A stretch of DNA of 64,000 nucleotides from positions 310,001 to 374,000 of the forward strand of contig JADCRZ010000001.1 in the NCBI GenBank assembly GCA_015069695.1. The letters are read 5' to 3'. Below the pieces are notes generated by a model. The model was given only the letters and a program-made list of their open reading frames with translations. It made no database searches and had not been told where the DNA came from. This document shows positions 1-8,267 of this stretch, one piece after another. The first letter of the stretch is position 1. Each line of letters starts with the position of its first letter. The translations under genes were made by a program, and so were the position numbers. Source of the stretch: Williamsia sp. (GTDB taxonomy: Bacteria > Bacteroidota > Bacteroidia > Chitinophagales > Chitinophagaceae).

Positions 1-1166
1 TACCCGATTGGATCGCCTACCAGCAAGACTTCAACAAAGTACCGGGTGTGGATTATTACAATTCGCTCACAACAAAGCAGCCTGCCACCGTACTGGTGCT
101 TGATAAAAACCTGAAGAACCCGCTCACCTTTAAAACCAACCTGAGCTTTTATCATTATTTCAACAGCTGGCTGCGTGCAGGTGCAAACGTGTACTACAAC
201 AATACATGGGATAATTTTTATCTCTACGACCTGAACCTCAAACGCACGCCTGACTTTGTTACCAACGAAGGAAGAGAAGTGTATGTGCCGGCCAGTACGC
301 TCACCAACACTTCTTCTACCAGCTATCTGCCTGTGCTGGCCAACTCACGCATCTCGGCAAATTTTAACCAGGTCAGGTATTTTACCAACACAGACTGGAA
401 TTCAAAATACATCGGTGCGATGGTGGAAGCTGCCGCGCAGATCAGGGACGGATACCTGAGCATTTCGTACGCGCGGGGCAAAGCTACCGGAACGCCCCCC
501 TACGACAACGGCGACCCGCGCAATGCCAACTTCAGCGTGGCTGGTTCTTACTGGGATTATGCCTCTTACGGCCGCAACTGGTACAGCGACGGAGACCAGA
601 AACACAAGCTGGTAGCGCTCTTGCTTAGTCCGACCTTTTACGGCTTTACCGTTAGCTCTTCTTTCCAGGCCTATCAGAGCCAACGGTTCAGTGCCTATGT
701 GAACCGCGATGTGATCGGTGAATCTGTTGATGGTGTTGACCTGGCTTATGTGTACGATCCCAACAATCCGTCTACACCGGCCGACATCAAAAAGGGCATG
801 CAGACCCTGCTTCAGAAAACCAGCCCTGAGTTCAGAAAGCTGCTGGAAGCCAACTTCGGAAAGTTTGTTCCCTACAACGGTGGACTGATGCCCTGGAGAA
901 TGCAGTGGAACATGAGCGTGGCAAAAGAATTCAAGCTCTACAAAACCCACCGGATTTCGCTGCGGGCAGATGCGTTCAACGTGCTGAACCTGCTCAATTA
1001 CAAATGGGGCGGCTATTACAATATCATCAACACCAACCTGTACAATGTAACCGGTTTTAACCAGGATACAAAATCATTTACTTACAGCGTGAACACCAAT
1101 GCCGGTACGCGTGTGAAAACGGCCAGTTATTACTCCGTGCAGTTCGGGATGCGGTATTCTTTTTAG
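1..1166 (+). CDS. TonB-dependent receptor, C-terminal part (5' truncated by window edge)
   Basis: The reading frame is already open at the first bases of the window (it reads PDWIAYQQDFN before the first in-frame GTG at 48), so this is the end of a longer gene. About 387 residues are visible. They look like the strands of an outer-membrane beta-barrel: alternating aromatic and polar residues, YNN/WDNFY-type turns, and the late motif SLRADAFNVLNLLNYKWGG followed by a final FGMRYSF. A terminal aromatic after a short strand is typical of TonB-dependent receptors. It would sit in the outer membrane and import a TonB-energised ligand; the ligand cannot be told without the plug domain. The stop codon lies one base before the TTG start of the next gene, so the two are probably co-transcribed. 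Confidence 0.85.
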   Translation, partial: PDWIAYQQDFNKVPGVDYYNSLTTKQPATVLVLDKNLKNPLTFKTNLSFYHYFNSWLRAGANVYYNNTWDNFYLYDLNLKRTPDFVTNEGREVYVPASTLTNTSSTSYLPVLANSRISANFNQVRYFTNTDWNSKYIGAMVEAAAQIRDGYLSISYARGKATGTPPYDNGDPRNANFSVAGSYWDYASYGRNWYSDGDQKHKLVALLLSPTFYGFTVSSSFQAYQSQRFSAYVNRDVIGESVDGVDLAYVYDPNNPSTPADIKKGMQTLLQKTSPEFRKLLEANFGKFVPYNGGLMPWRMQWNMSVAKEFKLYKTHRISLRADAFNVLNLLNYKWGGYYNIINTNLYNVTGFNQDTKSFTYSVNTNAGTRVKTASYYSVQFGMRYSF

Positions 1167-1167
1167 A

Positions 1168-2511
1168 TTGCAGGATAAAACAAGCGCAAATTTGAAAACA
1201 ACTTATCCCGCCGTTGCAACTTCGGTTATACTTGCCTGTTGCTTTCTGTTGTTTTTCCCTGTGGCAACAAAAGCGCAGGAAGCAGTGCCGGGCCAGCCGC
1301 TGCCTGCATGGCGGCCCGGTTACCTGGACCTTCATCATATCAATACAGGCAGGGGCAATGCCGCTTTCTTTGTGTTTCCTGACGGAACCAACCTGCTTGT
1401 AGATGCCGGTGAGCTGGATCCGACGGAGCCGCGCACAACGTCTGCCCGCAATGCTCCCATCCGGCCTGATGCAAGCAAGCAGCCTTTCGAGTGGATCGTG
1501 GATTATATCCGCCAGTTTTCGCCCGATAAAGAAAAAACAGAACTTGATTACGCCCTCATCACCCATTTTCACGACGATCATTTTGGCGGCTGGTATCCGC
1601 AGGCACCTGCTTCGCGGGACGGGTCTTTTAAAAGATCCGGCATTACGGGTGTCGGTGACCTGCTTCCTGTTCACCGCTTGCTGACGCGGAATCCTGATTA
1701 CCCGGTTCCCGTGGAAACAAGGCTCAAGGCCCTTCCCGCCGGCAGTTCGTATAGCAGGTCATGGACAAACTACAAAGCATTTGTTCAATCCTTAACGGCC
1801 AGGGGTATGCGCAGCGAATACTTTAAAGCGGGATCAGCATCCCAGGTCAGGCTGGTTCATGAACCGGCCAGCTACCCGGGCTTTCAGATCCGGAACCTGA
1901 AGTCTGATGATGCTGTCTGGACTGGAAGAGACAGTACGGCGGCTCGCCATTTTGCACCGGCAAATGGGGCCGATCCAAAAACCTGGCCGGATGAAAACAG
2001 CCTGAGCAATGCCCTGCTGCTGAGCTATGGTCCGTTCAAGTACTACACAGGGGGCGATAACCCGGGCAATATCTTTTTCGGCGATTCATCTTGGCGCGAT
2101 ACAGAATCGCTGATGGCAGGAGTGATTGGCCGGGTGGATGTGGCTACCATGGACCACCATGGCAACCGGGATGCCGTCAACGAAACCCTGGTCAAAACCA
2201 TGCAGCCCCGCGTGTGGATCGAGCAGGTGTGGACGGCCGACCATCCCGGTCATGAGGTCCTGATCAGGGTCATGTCAAAGCTATATGCCGGGCCCCGCGA
2301 CCTGTTTGCTACCAATATGCTGGAAGCCAACCGGCTGGTGATCGGTCCGCTCATTGATCAATCCTATAAAAGCCAGCAGGGACATATCCTGGTAAGGGTA
2401 CTGCCCGGTGGCCAATCCTACTACATCATCATCCTGGATGATGCCCGTACTGACCGGAAAGTAAAAGCCGTGTTCGGGCCTTATACTTCGGCAGGTCGGA
2501 AGAATCCCTGA
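1168..2511 (+). CDS. Secreted metallo-beta-lactamase-fold hydrolase
   Basis: 447 residues. The metal-binding signature HFHDDH is at about residues 133-138 (His133, His135, Asp137, His138), and a later THDHH-like segment (ATMDHHGNRDA) could supply further ligands. The N-terminus has a hydrophobic stretch ending in VATKAQ, a plausible signal peptide, so the protein should be periplasmic or lipid-free exported. I see no ATG before this stretch; the only usable start is the TTG at 1168, one base after the stop of the TonB receptor, which suggests translational coupling. Substrate unknown; ComEC/Rec2-like and other MBL subfamilies share the signature. The family call is firm, the function is not. 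Confidence 0.8.
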   Translation: MQDKTSANLKTTYPAVATSVILACCFLLFFPVATKAQEAVPGQPLPAWRPGYLDLHHINTGRGNAAFFVFPDGTNLLVDAGELDPTEPRTTSARNAPIRPDASKQPFEWIVDYIRQFSPDKEKTELDYALITHFHDDHFGGWYPQAPASRDGSFKRSGITGVGDLLPVHRLLTRNPDYPVPVETRLKALPAGSSYSRSWTNYKAFVQSLTARGMRSEYFKAGSASQVRLVHEPASYPGFQIRNLKSDDAVWTGRDSTAARHFAPANGADPKTWPDENSLSNALLLSYGPFKYYTGGDNPGNIFFGDSSWRDTESLMAGVIGRVDVATMDHHGNRDAVNETLVKTMQPRVWIEQVWTADHPGHEVLIRVMSKLYAGPRDLFATNMLEANRLVIGPLIDQSYKSQQGHILVRVLPGGQSYYIIILDDARTDRKVKAVFGPYTSAGRKNP

Positions 2512-2554
2512 TACCCAGCAATTAACTGGTGTGGCTATTGTCAGCATAGCTTTG

Positions 2555-2590
2555 TATGTTCCGGTTATGGGCGTGTTCTGCCGGAACATA
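2555..2590. terminator. Inverted repeat between convergent genes (likely bidirectional terminator)
   Basis: TATGTTCCGG (2555-2564) pairs perfectly with CCGGAACATA (2581-2590) across a 16-nt loop. It lies in the 106-bp gap between the convergent MBL-fold and GDPD-like genes. There is no clear T-run on either side. The 12-mer TGTATGTTCCGG is shared with the 54-bp palindrome at 30828-30881, which is also between convergent genes. Confidence 0.55.
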
Positions 2591-2617
2591 GAATGGCACG
2601 CTACGAATCATCTTGGA

Positions 2618-3457
2618 TTATTGTTTTATAAACAAGGAGGCATCTGTTACAAGAAAGCTTTTCAAGGAAGCCAGGTCATCTGTGCAGATCAGGTCAACAC
2701 CGCAGTGCAGGAGTTCGCGCCAGATGACTTTGTTTTCAGGGGAGGCCCATAGCCTTACTTTTTTGCCCTGCCTGTGTGCCAGGGAAGTGTATGCGCAGAG
2801 CTTCTTTTTTTCTGGGAGTGGAATAGCACCCTTGCCCTTCCATTTGATCAAACGGGCGTATTTGCAGCTGGCCATCGGGTAGAGGTAGCCCGCTGAAGAA
2901 TCCTTGTTGACGTTGCGCAGGTCTTCATCTATAAAAGCAAGCCTGTTTTTTTCTTGTCTGAGAGTTTCACTGGGTTTGCGGCCCGACAATACAATGGTTA
3001 CTTTTCCCAAAAGCAGGGTGTCATTCTCAAGGCGGCTCAGCATGGGCGCATATTGTTGAAGCAGCTTTGCCAGCTCCCGATATGTTTTTCCCGGCTGCGA
3101 TTTGACATCGATGAGCAGGGTAATGGGTTCATGGTAGTTTGATAACAGGGCCGAGCTGTCTTTGCAGCAAAGCTCAAACAAGGGTTTTAGATACAGCGAT
3201 TCAAGGGGCCTCTTTTTTCTGAAAGAAGGAAGGAAATGGGCTACCAGCAGCTGCCCCTTTCTGAGATAAATATCCGCTTCTATATGGGTGTATCCTTTTT
3301 CCAGTGCATCAAAGAGGGGGCGTTTGTGCCAGTAGTCGTTGTGTGCAAAAGCATGCTGCAGGGGAACGGCCTGGCAGTTGGCAAGAATGGTACTGCAAGC
3401 TGAAAAGAAGAACAGGGCTGCTATGGTGCATTCCCGCAGAACAGAAAGAGGCTGCAT
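2618..3457 (-). CDS. GDPD/PI-PLC-like phosphodiesterase lipoprotein
   Basis: 279 residues. After an N-terminal export signal with a possible lipobox (FFSAC, Cys21) comes the glycerophosphodiester phosphodiesterase TIM-barrel start: AHNDYWHKRPLFDAL (His39 to Tyr42 region), HIEADIYL with Glu60 and Asp62, and AHFLP with His74, the expected catalytic and metal positions. The family hydrolyses phosphodiester bonds of glycerophospholipid head groups. The HNDY form is common in Bacteroidota homologues. It probably acts in the periplasm or on the inner face of the outer membrane. The gene is transcribed convergently with the MBL gene and divergently from the phytase-like gene. Substrate not determined. 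Confidence 0.75.
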   Translation of the reverse strand: MQPLSVLRECTIAALFFFSACSTILANCQAVPLQHAFAHNDYWHKRPLFDALEKGYTHIEADIYLRKGQLLVAHFLPSFRKKRPLESLYLKPLFELCCKDSSALLSNYHEPITLLIDVKSQPGKTYRELAKLLQQYAPMLSRLENDTLLLGKVTIVLSGRKPSETLRQEKNRLAFIDEDLRNVNKDSSAGYLYPMASCKYARLIKWKGKGAIPLPEKKKLCAYTSLAHRQGKKVRLWASPENKVIWRELLHCGVDLICTDDLASLKSFLVTDASLFIKQ

Positions 3458-3897
3458 GTGAGCGGATCTTTGATCTACAATACTAACAGCCGTATGTTTT
3501 CTAATTATGAACCCTGTGTAAAGGATTCTTTAACTCCTGGCCGCCTAAGTGGAAATCTTTAGTTAACAGAATGGCAATAAAAAAGAGAAGATTTGGTAAC
3601 ACTGGCCGGTTAGTTTTGGTTTGTCATCACTAGTTTGGTGTCAAGCAATCGTGTAGGCCCGCTGTTTCTACAGGGGCTTTTTCTTTGCCTGATATTACCT
3701 TTCTATTAAGAATGTAGAAAAAACAGCAGCATGCAGCCGGAGGCCTTAGATTTATGCAGGCTTCTGAGCCGCTTGTTTACCTCTGCAGGCCTGCGCTTAT
3801 CCATGACCGGTACCTTGAACCTTTGCTGGAGCTACAGCGATTTTTATTGCACCCTCCGGCGCTGACAAAACAAACATCTATACCAAAATAAAACTCC
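3458..3897. other. 440-bp divergent intergenic region
   Basis: This gap separates the starts of the GDPD-like gene (minus) and the phytase-like gene (plus), so it must carry both promoters. The short ORFs in it lack coding character. I cannot point to a convincing Bacteroidota TTTG/TAnnTTTG promoter pair, and I see no RNA gene. Confidence 0.5.
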
Positions 3898-5805
3898 ATG
3901 AAGCAAAAACTTCTACCTGTTCCCATCTCTTCCCAACCAGGCGCCGGTAAGCAAATGCTGGCTTTTTTATTGTTCCTGTTCTTTGGCGCAAGGGCAGCCC
4001 ATGCCCAGATCACCTTGCAGCAGGATTATAAAAACAATGTTTCCGCTCCCATCGGCTTGTACCAGGGCATCCAGTTCCGCGAAGCAGGCTTTTCTTCCCT
4101 GTTCCCCATTCCCAATACCAGCGGCAGAGAATTCTGGACCCTTTCTGACAGGGGCCCAAACATTGATGACGCCAATGCCAATCCCGCCGCCTGCAGGCCT
4201 ACGTACGACAAGATGTTCCCGTTCCCAAACTTTGCGCCCAAGATCCACCGCATCAGGGTCAACGGCGATTCCGTGCAGATCCTGCAAACCATTACCATCA
4301 AACGTCCCAACGGCACTGATGCCACAGGCCTGATGAACCCGACCGGTTTTGGCAGCACAGCAGCAGAAGTACCCTCAACAGATACCGTACAGAATTGCGC
4401 CGGCTTCAACCTGAAAACAGCTGCCAAAGACATCTGGGGCATCGATTCGGAAGGCATCCTGGTTGACAAGGACGGCAATTTCTGGATCAGTGAGGAAGGA
4501 GGTCCGACGGTTTGGAAAGTGGCTCCCAGCGGCATCGTCATCAACCGGTATACACCCTATGGCAATCTTCCCGGCATCGAACCGCAGGACATTGCCGTTG
4601 ACACCGTTTTCAAATACCGCAAAAACAACCGGGGTTTTGAAAGCATTGCCTTAACGCCCAACGGGAAAATATATGCTTTCATTCAAAGCCCGCTCTTGTT
4701 TCCCGATGCAACAACCGGCAATGCCACCAAAGTGCACCGCATCCTGGAGATCAACCCTGTTACCAATGCCACCCGCATGTTTGCTTACCTGAACGACGGT
4801 GTGACCGGTACAGGCTCGAACCAGATCAGGCTGCAGGACTGGAAGCTGGGCGATGCGGCTGCCATCAACGACAGCATGTTCCTGGTCCTGGAAGCCGCTG
4901 CACGGGGAACAACGGATATCAAAAGGATGTACCTGATCAATATCAACCAGGCCACACCGGTTGGTTCAGGGCTTTATTCCGGTAAAACGCTGGAAGGCCT
5001 TGTAGATGAGACCGGACTTGCCGCCAATGGCATCCGGCCGGTTACAAAAACACTTTTTATGGATCTGCTCGCCAATGGCTGGCCTTCCGTGCTGGATAAA
5101 GCAGAAGGCCTGGCTATCATCAACGACAGTACCATTGCAGTGTGTAACGACAATGATTTCGGCGCTGCTTCTCCCAATGCAGACGGCATTGCAACAGCTA
5201 CAGGCAACGTAAGCCATGTGCTGGTGTACAATCTCCGCGGCAGCAACAAGATACCTGGTTACCAGGTCCTGGCTCCGCTGCCCCTGCACCTGCAGCTGTT
5301 TACGGGCAGCCTGGTGAACGGCAAAACCAGCCTGAGCTGGAAGACCGCCGATGAAACAGATACCCGCCAGTTTGAAATAGACAGAAGTGCAGACGGCATT
5401 CACTTCACGGGCATTACAGTAGTACCCGCCGTGGGCAGGGGCAACCAGGATTACCAGCTTACCGATGGCCAACCACTGTCCGGCAATAACTACTACCGGC
5501 TTAAAATGATTGGACAAGACGGCCGCTTTGTTTACAGCGCCATCCTGCTGATCCAGGCTGGCAACGGTCCATCGAAACTGGTGCTTTATCCCAATCCGGT
5601 GAAAGATCAGCTCGTTGTATCTCCTTCGGGCATTGCCGGAAAAATAGATATTACCATCATCAACCAGCAAGGGCAGCGGGTGCTGAGCAAGCAAATCCCT
5701 GCAGCAGCTGCCACCCTTTCCCTGGAGCATCTCTCCAAAGGAATTTACCTGGTGCAATTAAAATACAATGGACTTACAGATGTGCGAAAATTTGTAAAAG
5801 AGTAA
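3898..5805 (+). CDS. Secreted esterase-like/phytase-family protein with T9SS sorting domain
   Basis: 635 residues. A signal peptide ends near residue 40 (ARAAHAQ). The region from about 55 to 455 matches the 'esterase-like activity of phytase' family: FREAGFSSLFPIP, FWTLSDRGPNIDD, HRIRVNGDSVQIL, GIDSEGILVDKDGNFWISEEGGP (in two halves) and NRGFESIALTPNGKIYA, a beta-propeller-like layout. Residues about 470-545 look like a beta-sandwich linker (SLSWKTADETDTRQFEIDRS). The C-terminal 80 residues are a type A T9SS sorting domain (LVLYPNPVKDQL to KGIYLVQLKYNG). The protein should therefore be exported by Sec and then by T9SS to the cell surface or medium. Family members cleave phosphate or ester bonds; the substrate here is not known. 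Confidence 0.8.
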   Translation: MKQKLLPVPISSQPGAGKQMLAFLLFLFFGARAAHAQITLQQDYKNNVSAPIGLYQGIQFREAGFSSLFPIPNTSGREFWTLSDRGPNIDDANANPAACRPTYDKMFPFPNFAPKIHRIRVNGDSVQILQTITIKRPNGTDATGLMNPTGFGSTAAEVPSTDTVQNCAGFNLKTAAKDIWGIDSEGILVDKDGNFWISEEGGPTVWKVAPSGIVINRYTPYGNLPGIEPQDIAVDTVFKYRKNNRGFESIALTPNGKIYAFIQSPLLFPDATTGNATKVHRILEINPVTNATRMFAYLNDGVTGTGSNQIRLQDWKLGDAAAINDSMFLVLEAAARGTTDIKRMYLININQATPVGSGLYSGKTLEGLVDETGLAANGIRPVTKTLFMDLLANGWPSVLDKAEGLAIINDSTIAVCNDNDFGAASPNADGIATATGNVSHVLVYNLRGSNKIPGYQVLAPLPLHLQLFTGSLVNGKTSLSWKTADETDTRQFEIDRSADGIHFTGITVVPAVGRGNQDYQLTDGQPLSGNNYYRLKMIGQDGRFVYSAILLIQAGNGPSKLVLYPNPVKDQLVVSPSGIAGKIDITIINQQGQRVLSKQIPAAAATLSLEHLSKGIYLVQLKYNGLTDVRKFVKE

Positions 5806-5825
5806 CCCGGAAACAACCAGCAGCA

Positions 5826-5857
5826 AAAGGCCGCTTCCCTGGTGAAGCGGCCTTTTT
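5826..5857 (+). terminator. Rho-independent terminator of the phytase-like gene
   Basis: A perfect 12-bp stem (AAAGGCCGCTTC at 5826-5837 with 5844-5855), a 6-nt loop CCTGGT and a run of five T (5853-5857), 20 bases after the stop codon. Confidence 0.9.
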
Positions 5858-5906
5858 GTTTGGCTCCGGTTAAAGAATGTTTTTTTACGCCTGCTTACAT
5901 CGCTGC

Positions 5907-6149
5907 TCAATCAAGTACATCGTACGAGGTGCCTGCTTTGTCGTTCTGCAGGTCTTCTGCTTCTGTTTCAGACTCTATCTCTTCATCTTCCGATAATTCC
6001 TCCGTGATGTTCAGGTTGGCGATGTCTTCTTCTGTTACATGGTAGTCGGGGTCCTGTATCTGGCGCTGCACAAGTTCATGTGCGGTAAGCCCCCTGTTTT
6101 CCTGAACAGGTTCTTCTCCTTGCGGGTACATGTCTTCTGGTAATATCAT
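5907..6149 (-). CDS. Small acidic protein of unknown function
   Basis: 80 residues from the ATG at 6149 (MILPEDMYPQGEEPVQENRG). The longer in-frame opening up to 6227 adds a hydrophobic, low-information stretch and is less likely to be translated. The protein is strongly acidic, with TEEDIANLNITEELSEDEEIESETEAEDL in two pieces forming the C-terminal half, and has no signal peptide or membrane segment. I do not recognise a family. It lies divergently from the small basic protein at 6393, and the two have opposite charge. Confidence 0.55.
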   Translation of the reverse strand: MILPEDMYPQGEEPVQENRGLTAHELVQRQIQDPDYHVTEEDIANLNITEELSEDEEIESETEAEDLQNDKAGTSYDVLD

Positions 6150-6392
6150 AAAAATAGCATTTGCAATAAAGTTAACACAATAGGAAGGGCTTTGCTGTTG
6201 CAGCTGAAATAGTAATGATAAAATCACATGCAGTGTTTGTTACTAACTATAAGATAATCATACAAAAACAAGGCTGCTCAAACGCCAAAGAACATCCGAA
6301 AAACTTGGATGATCACTTCATAAGCGTATACAAAAGCTTAACATTGGCAATATTATCTTTTTGTTATTTTTAATGTTCTAAAAAATAATATT

Positions 6393-6620
6393 ATGGCCAA
6401 AGCGAAAAAAGACGCCAAACCCCGTGCTCCCCATTTATCAAGCCGCCAGCAGATCCAGGAGAAGTTGGAGCAGGTATTGGCTGATTTGAAACCTTCCCTG
6501 GGGGAAAAGAAGTTCAAGAGAAGAATGAAGAAAGCCGGTAAACTGATCAGCAGCGGACTGGGTAAGAAGTTGAAAGCAAATCGTGTTGAAGCTGAAGCTC
6601 CTGCACCTGCTGAAGGGTAA
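6393..6620 (+). CDS. Small basic lysine-rich protein
   Basis: 75 residues starting MAKAKKDAKPRAPHLSS. The middle (QQIQEKLEQVLADLKPSLGE) should be helical, followed by a very basic segment (KKFKRRMKKAGKLISSGLGKK) and an Ala/Pro/Glu tail. The composition is histone-like or nucleoid/ribosome-associated, but no known family is evident. An AT-rich 243-bp region separates it from the divergent acidic gene and should hold its promoter. Coding is supported by the clean ATG, composition and lack of competing frames. Confidence 0.6.
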   Translation: MAKAKKDAKPRAPHLSSRQQIQEKLEQVLADLKPSLGEKKFKRRMKKAGKLISSGLGKKLKANRVEAEAPAPAEG

Positions 6621-6734
6621 AGTCTATTCTTATCAATCCTCCGTTCCGGTAGCGCAGAAAGTTCATATCATGTTCACATTGACATAACATTTCTTTCATA
6701 CTGCAGCCTGAATTTCGCCGTACAAAAAACTGCT

Positions 6735-8201
6735 ATGATAAAAAAGTACGCGAATGTTTCAGCCATCATTGTATTATCTGCTGCCATTGTAACCATCCAT
6801 GCGTGCAGCAAGGAAAACACCGGTACCGCCACAGCGGAAATTGCCCCCGAGCTTAAAAATTATTCTGTTACGCCTGCATTCGTAAAACAGCTTCCAGGTT
6901 TTGAAAACCTGGAAGTGTTTACGCTGATCAGCAGCGACGATTCGCTGCCTGGTTACCGCTTTGCCGGTTCGGCAGATGGTACCGGTTTCATCAAAATGCC
7001 TGCCGGCAATGGCTACGTGATGCTGGTGAACAACGAAGACAATTACTCCCTGTCGCGCCTCCACCTCGACGAAAACCTGAAGCCTTACCGGGGCGAGTAC
7101 ATCCTCAATTCTGACGGCGGACAGTGGCGCCTCTGCTCCGGCACCCTGGCCACTCCCCAGGAAAACGGGTTTGGTCCGCTTTACTTCTCTGTCGGTGAAA
7201 GCAGCACGGAAGCCATGACCCATGGCATCGATCCGTTCGCCGCTTCTTTTTCTGCCAGCACGCCCCTCGGTCTTCCAGGTCTGGGGCACTGGAGCGGTGA
7301 GAACTCCGTGCCCTTGAACAAGGAAGCTTATCCCGGAAAAACCGTGATCGTTACCGGCGAAGATGCCTCCGATGCATCCGGCGGACAGCTGGCCTTGTAC
7401 CTGGCAAATGCCGTTGGCGACCTGGACAACGGTTTGCAGTACATGCTTAAGCGGACCGACGGCAACCAGCGCGAAACAGATATGGTGCCAGGTACCGCCT
7501 ACGATGTTGAATTTGCCCTGATCCCCAACCACAAAACTCTTACAGGTACCCAGATCCAGGCCCTGGTTGATCCGCTGAAAGCCATCAAATTCGGAAGGGT
7601 GGAAGACGTGGACTACCGCAAAGGCAGCGGGGCCAACAGCCGCGAAATTTATTTTAACGTGACCGGGCAAGATCCTGCCGGCGTAAACGCCGACAGGTCA
7701 CGCACTGTGTTCGGCCGCGTATACAAACTGGTGCTGAATCCCGGCAATCCCCTGAAAGGAAAACTGACCTGCATCCTGGATGGTGATGATGACAACGGCA
7801 TCGCAAAAGATTTCCAGAATCCTGACAATATTTGTGTTACTGCCAACTACGCGTACATAGAAGAAGACTCCAACACATACGGCAAGGAAGACCACGATGC
7901 CTATATCTATCAGTACAATTTAAGCACCGGCGAGCTGAAAAAAGTAATGGAGCTCGATCACAGAAGAACAGCTCCTGATGCGGCCAAATACAATGTGGGC
8001 GGCCTTTCTGTAAAGGGCAGCTGGGAATACGGTGCCCTGGTTGATATCTCCGAAGCAACCGGCATACCCAACACATTCAGCCTGTGCATACAGCCGCATA
8101 CCTGGACCGACAACAAGTTCAAAGGCATTGACGGCGGAAGCAAAAGAAAGGATGAAGCGCAGGGCAGCGAAATTGTTATTGTAAAAGGATTGCCTCGTTG
8201 A
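6735..8201 (+). CDS. PhoX-like (DUF839-type) lipoprotein
   Basis: 488 residues with a hydrophobic N-terminus ending in TIHAC (Cys24), so probably a lipoprotein although His at -2 is unusual. Motifs recall PhoX/DUF839 phosphatases: VNNEDNYSLSRLHLDENL near residue 100, GKTVIVTGEDASDASGGQLALYL, VEDVDYRKGS, GRVYKLVLNP, and near the C-terminus NPDNICVTANYAYIEEDSN followed by YGKEDHDAYIYQYN. PhoX enzymes are Ca/Fe-dependent alkaline phosphatases with a propeller-like fold. I infer the family from these spaced motifs; it is a divergent member and activity is uncertain. It stands first in a run of four envelope genes on the same strand. Confidence 0.6.
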   Translation: MIKKYANVSAIIVLSAAIVTIHACSKENTGTATAEIAPELKNYSVTPAFVKQLPGFENLEVFTLISSDDSLPGYRFAGSADGTGFIKMPAGNGYVMLVNNEDNYSLSRLHLDENLKPYRGEYILNSDGGQWRLCSGTLATPQENGFGPLYFSVGESSTEAMTHGIDPFAASFSASTPLGLPGLGHWSGENSVPLNKEAYPGKTVIVTGEDASDASGGQLALYLANAVGDLDNGLQYMLKRTDGNQRETDMVPGTAYDVEFALIPNHKTLTGTQIQALVDPLKAIKFGRVEDVDYRKGSGANSREIYFNVTGQDPAGVNADRSRTVFGRVYKLVLNPGNPLKGKLTCILDGDDDNGIAKDFQNPDNICVTANYAYIEEDSNTYGKEDHDAYIYQYNLSTGELKKVMELDHRRTAPDAAKYNVGGLSVKGSWEYGALVDISEATGIPNTFSLCIQPHTWTDNKFKGIDGGSKRKDEAQGSEIVIVKGLPR

Positions 8202-8223
8202 TCTTTAACCCCTTGAACCCGCG

Positions 8224-8251
8224 ATCCTCCGGTCAAAAGCCGGAGGATTTT
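8224..8251 (+). terminator. Hairpin terminator of the PhoX-like gene
   Basis: A perfect 9-bp stem (ATCCTCCGG at 8224-8232 with 8240-8248), loop TCAAAAG and then TTTT from 8248. It ends 16 bases before the ATG of the peroxidase gene, and the in-frame TTG at 8250 lies inside it, which argues for the ATG at 8268. Confidence 0.65.
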
Positions 8252-8267
8252 GCATATAAACGACAGG

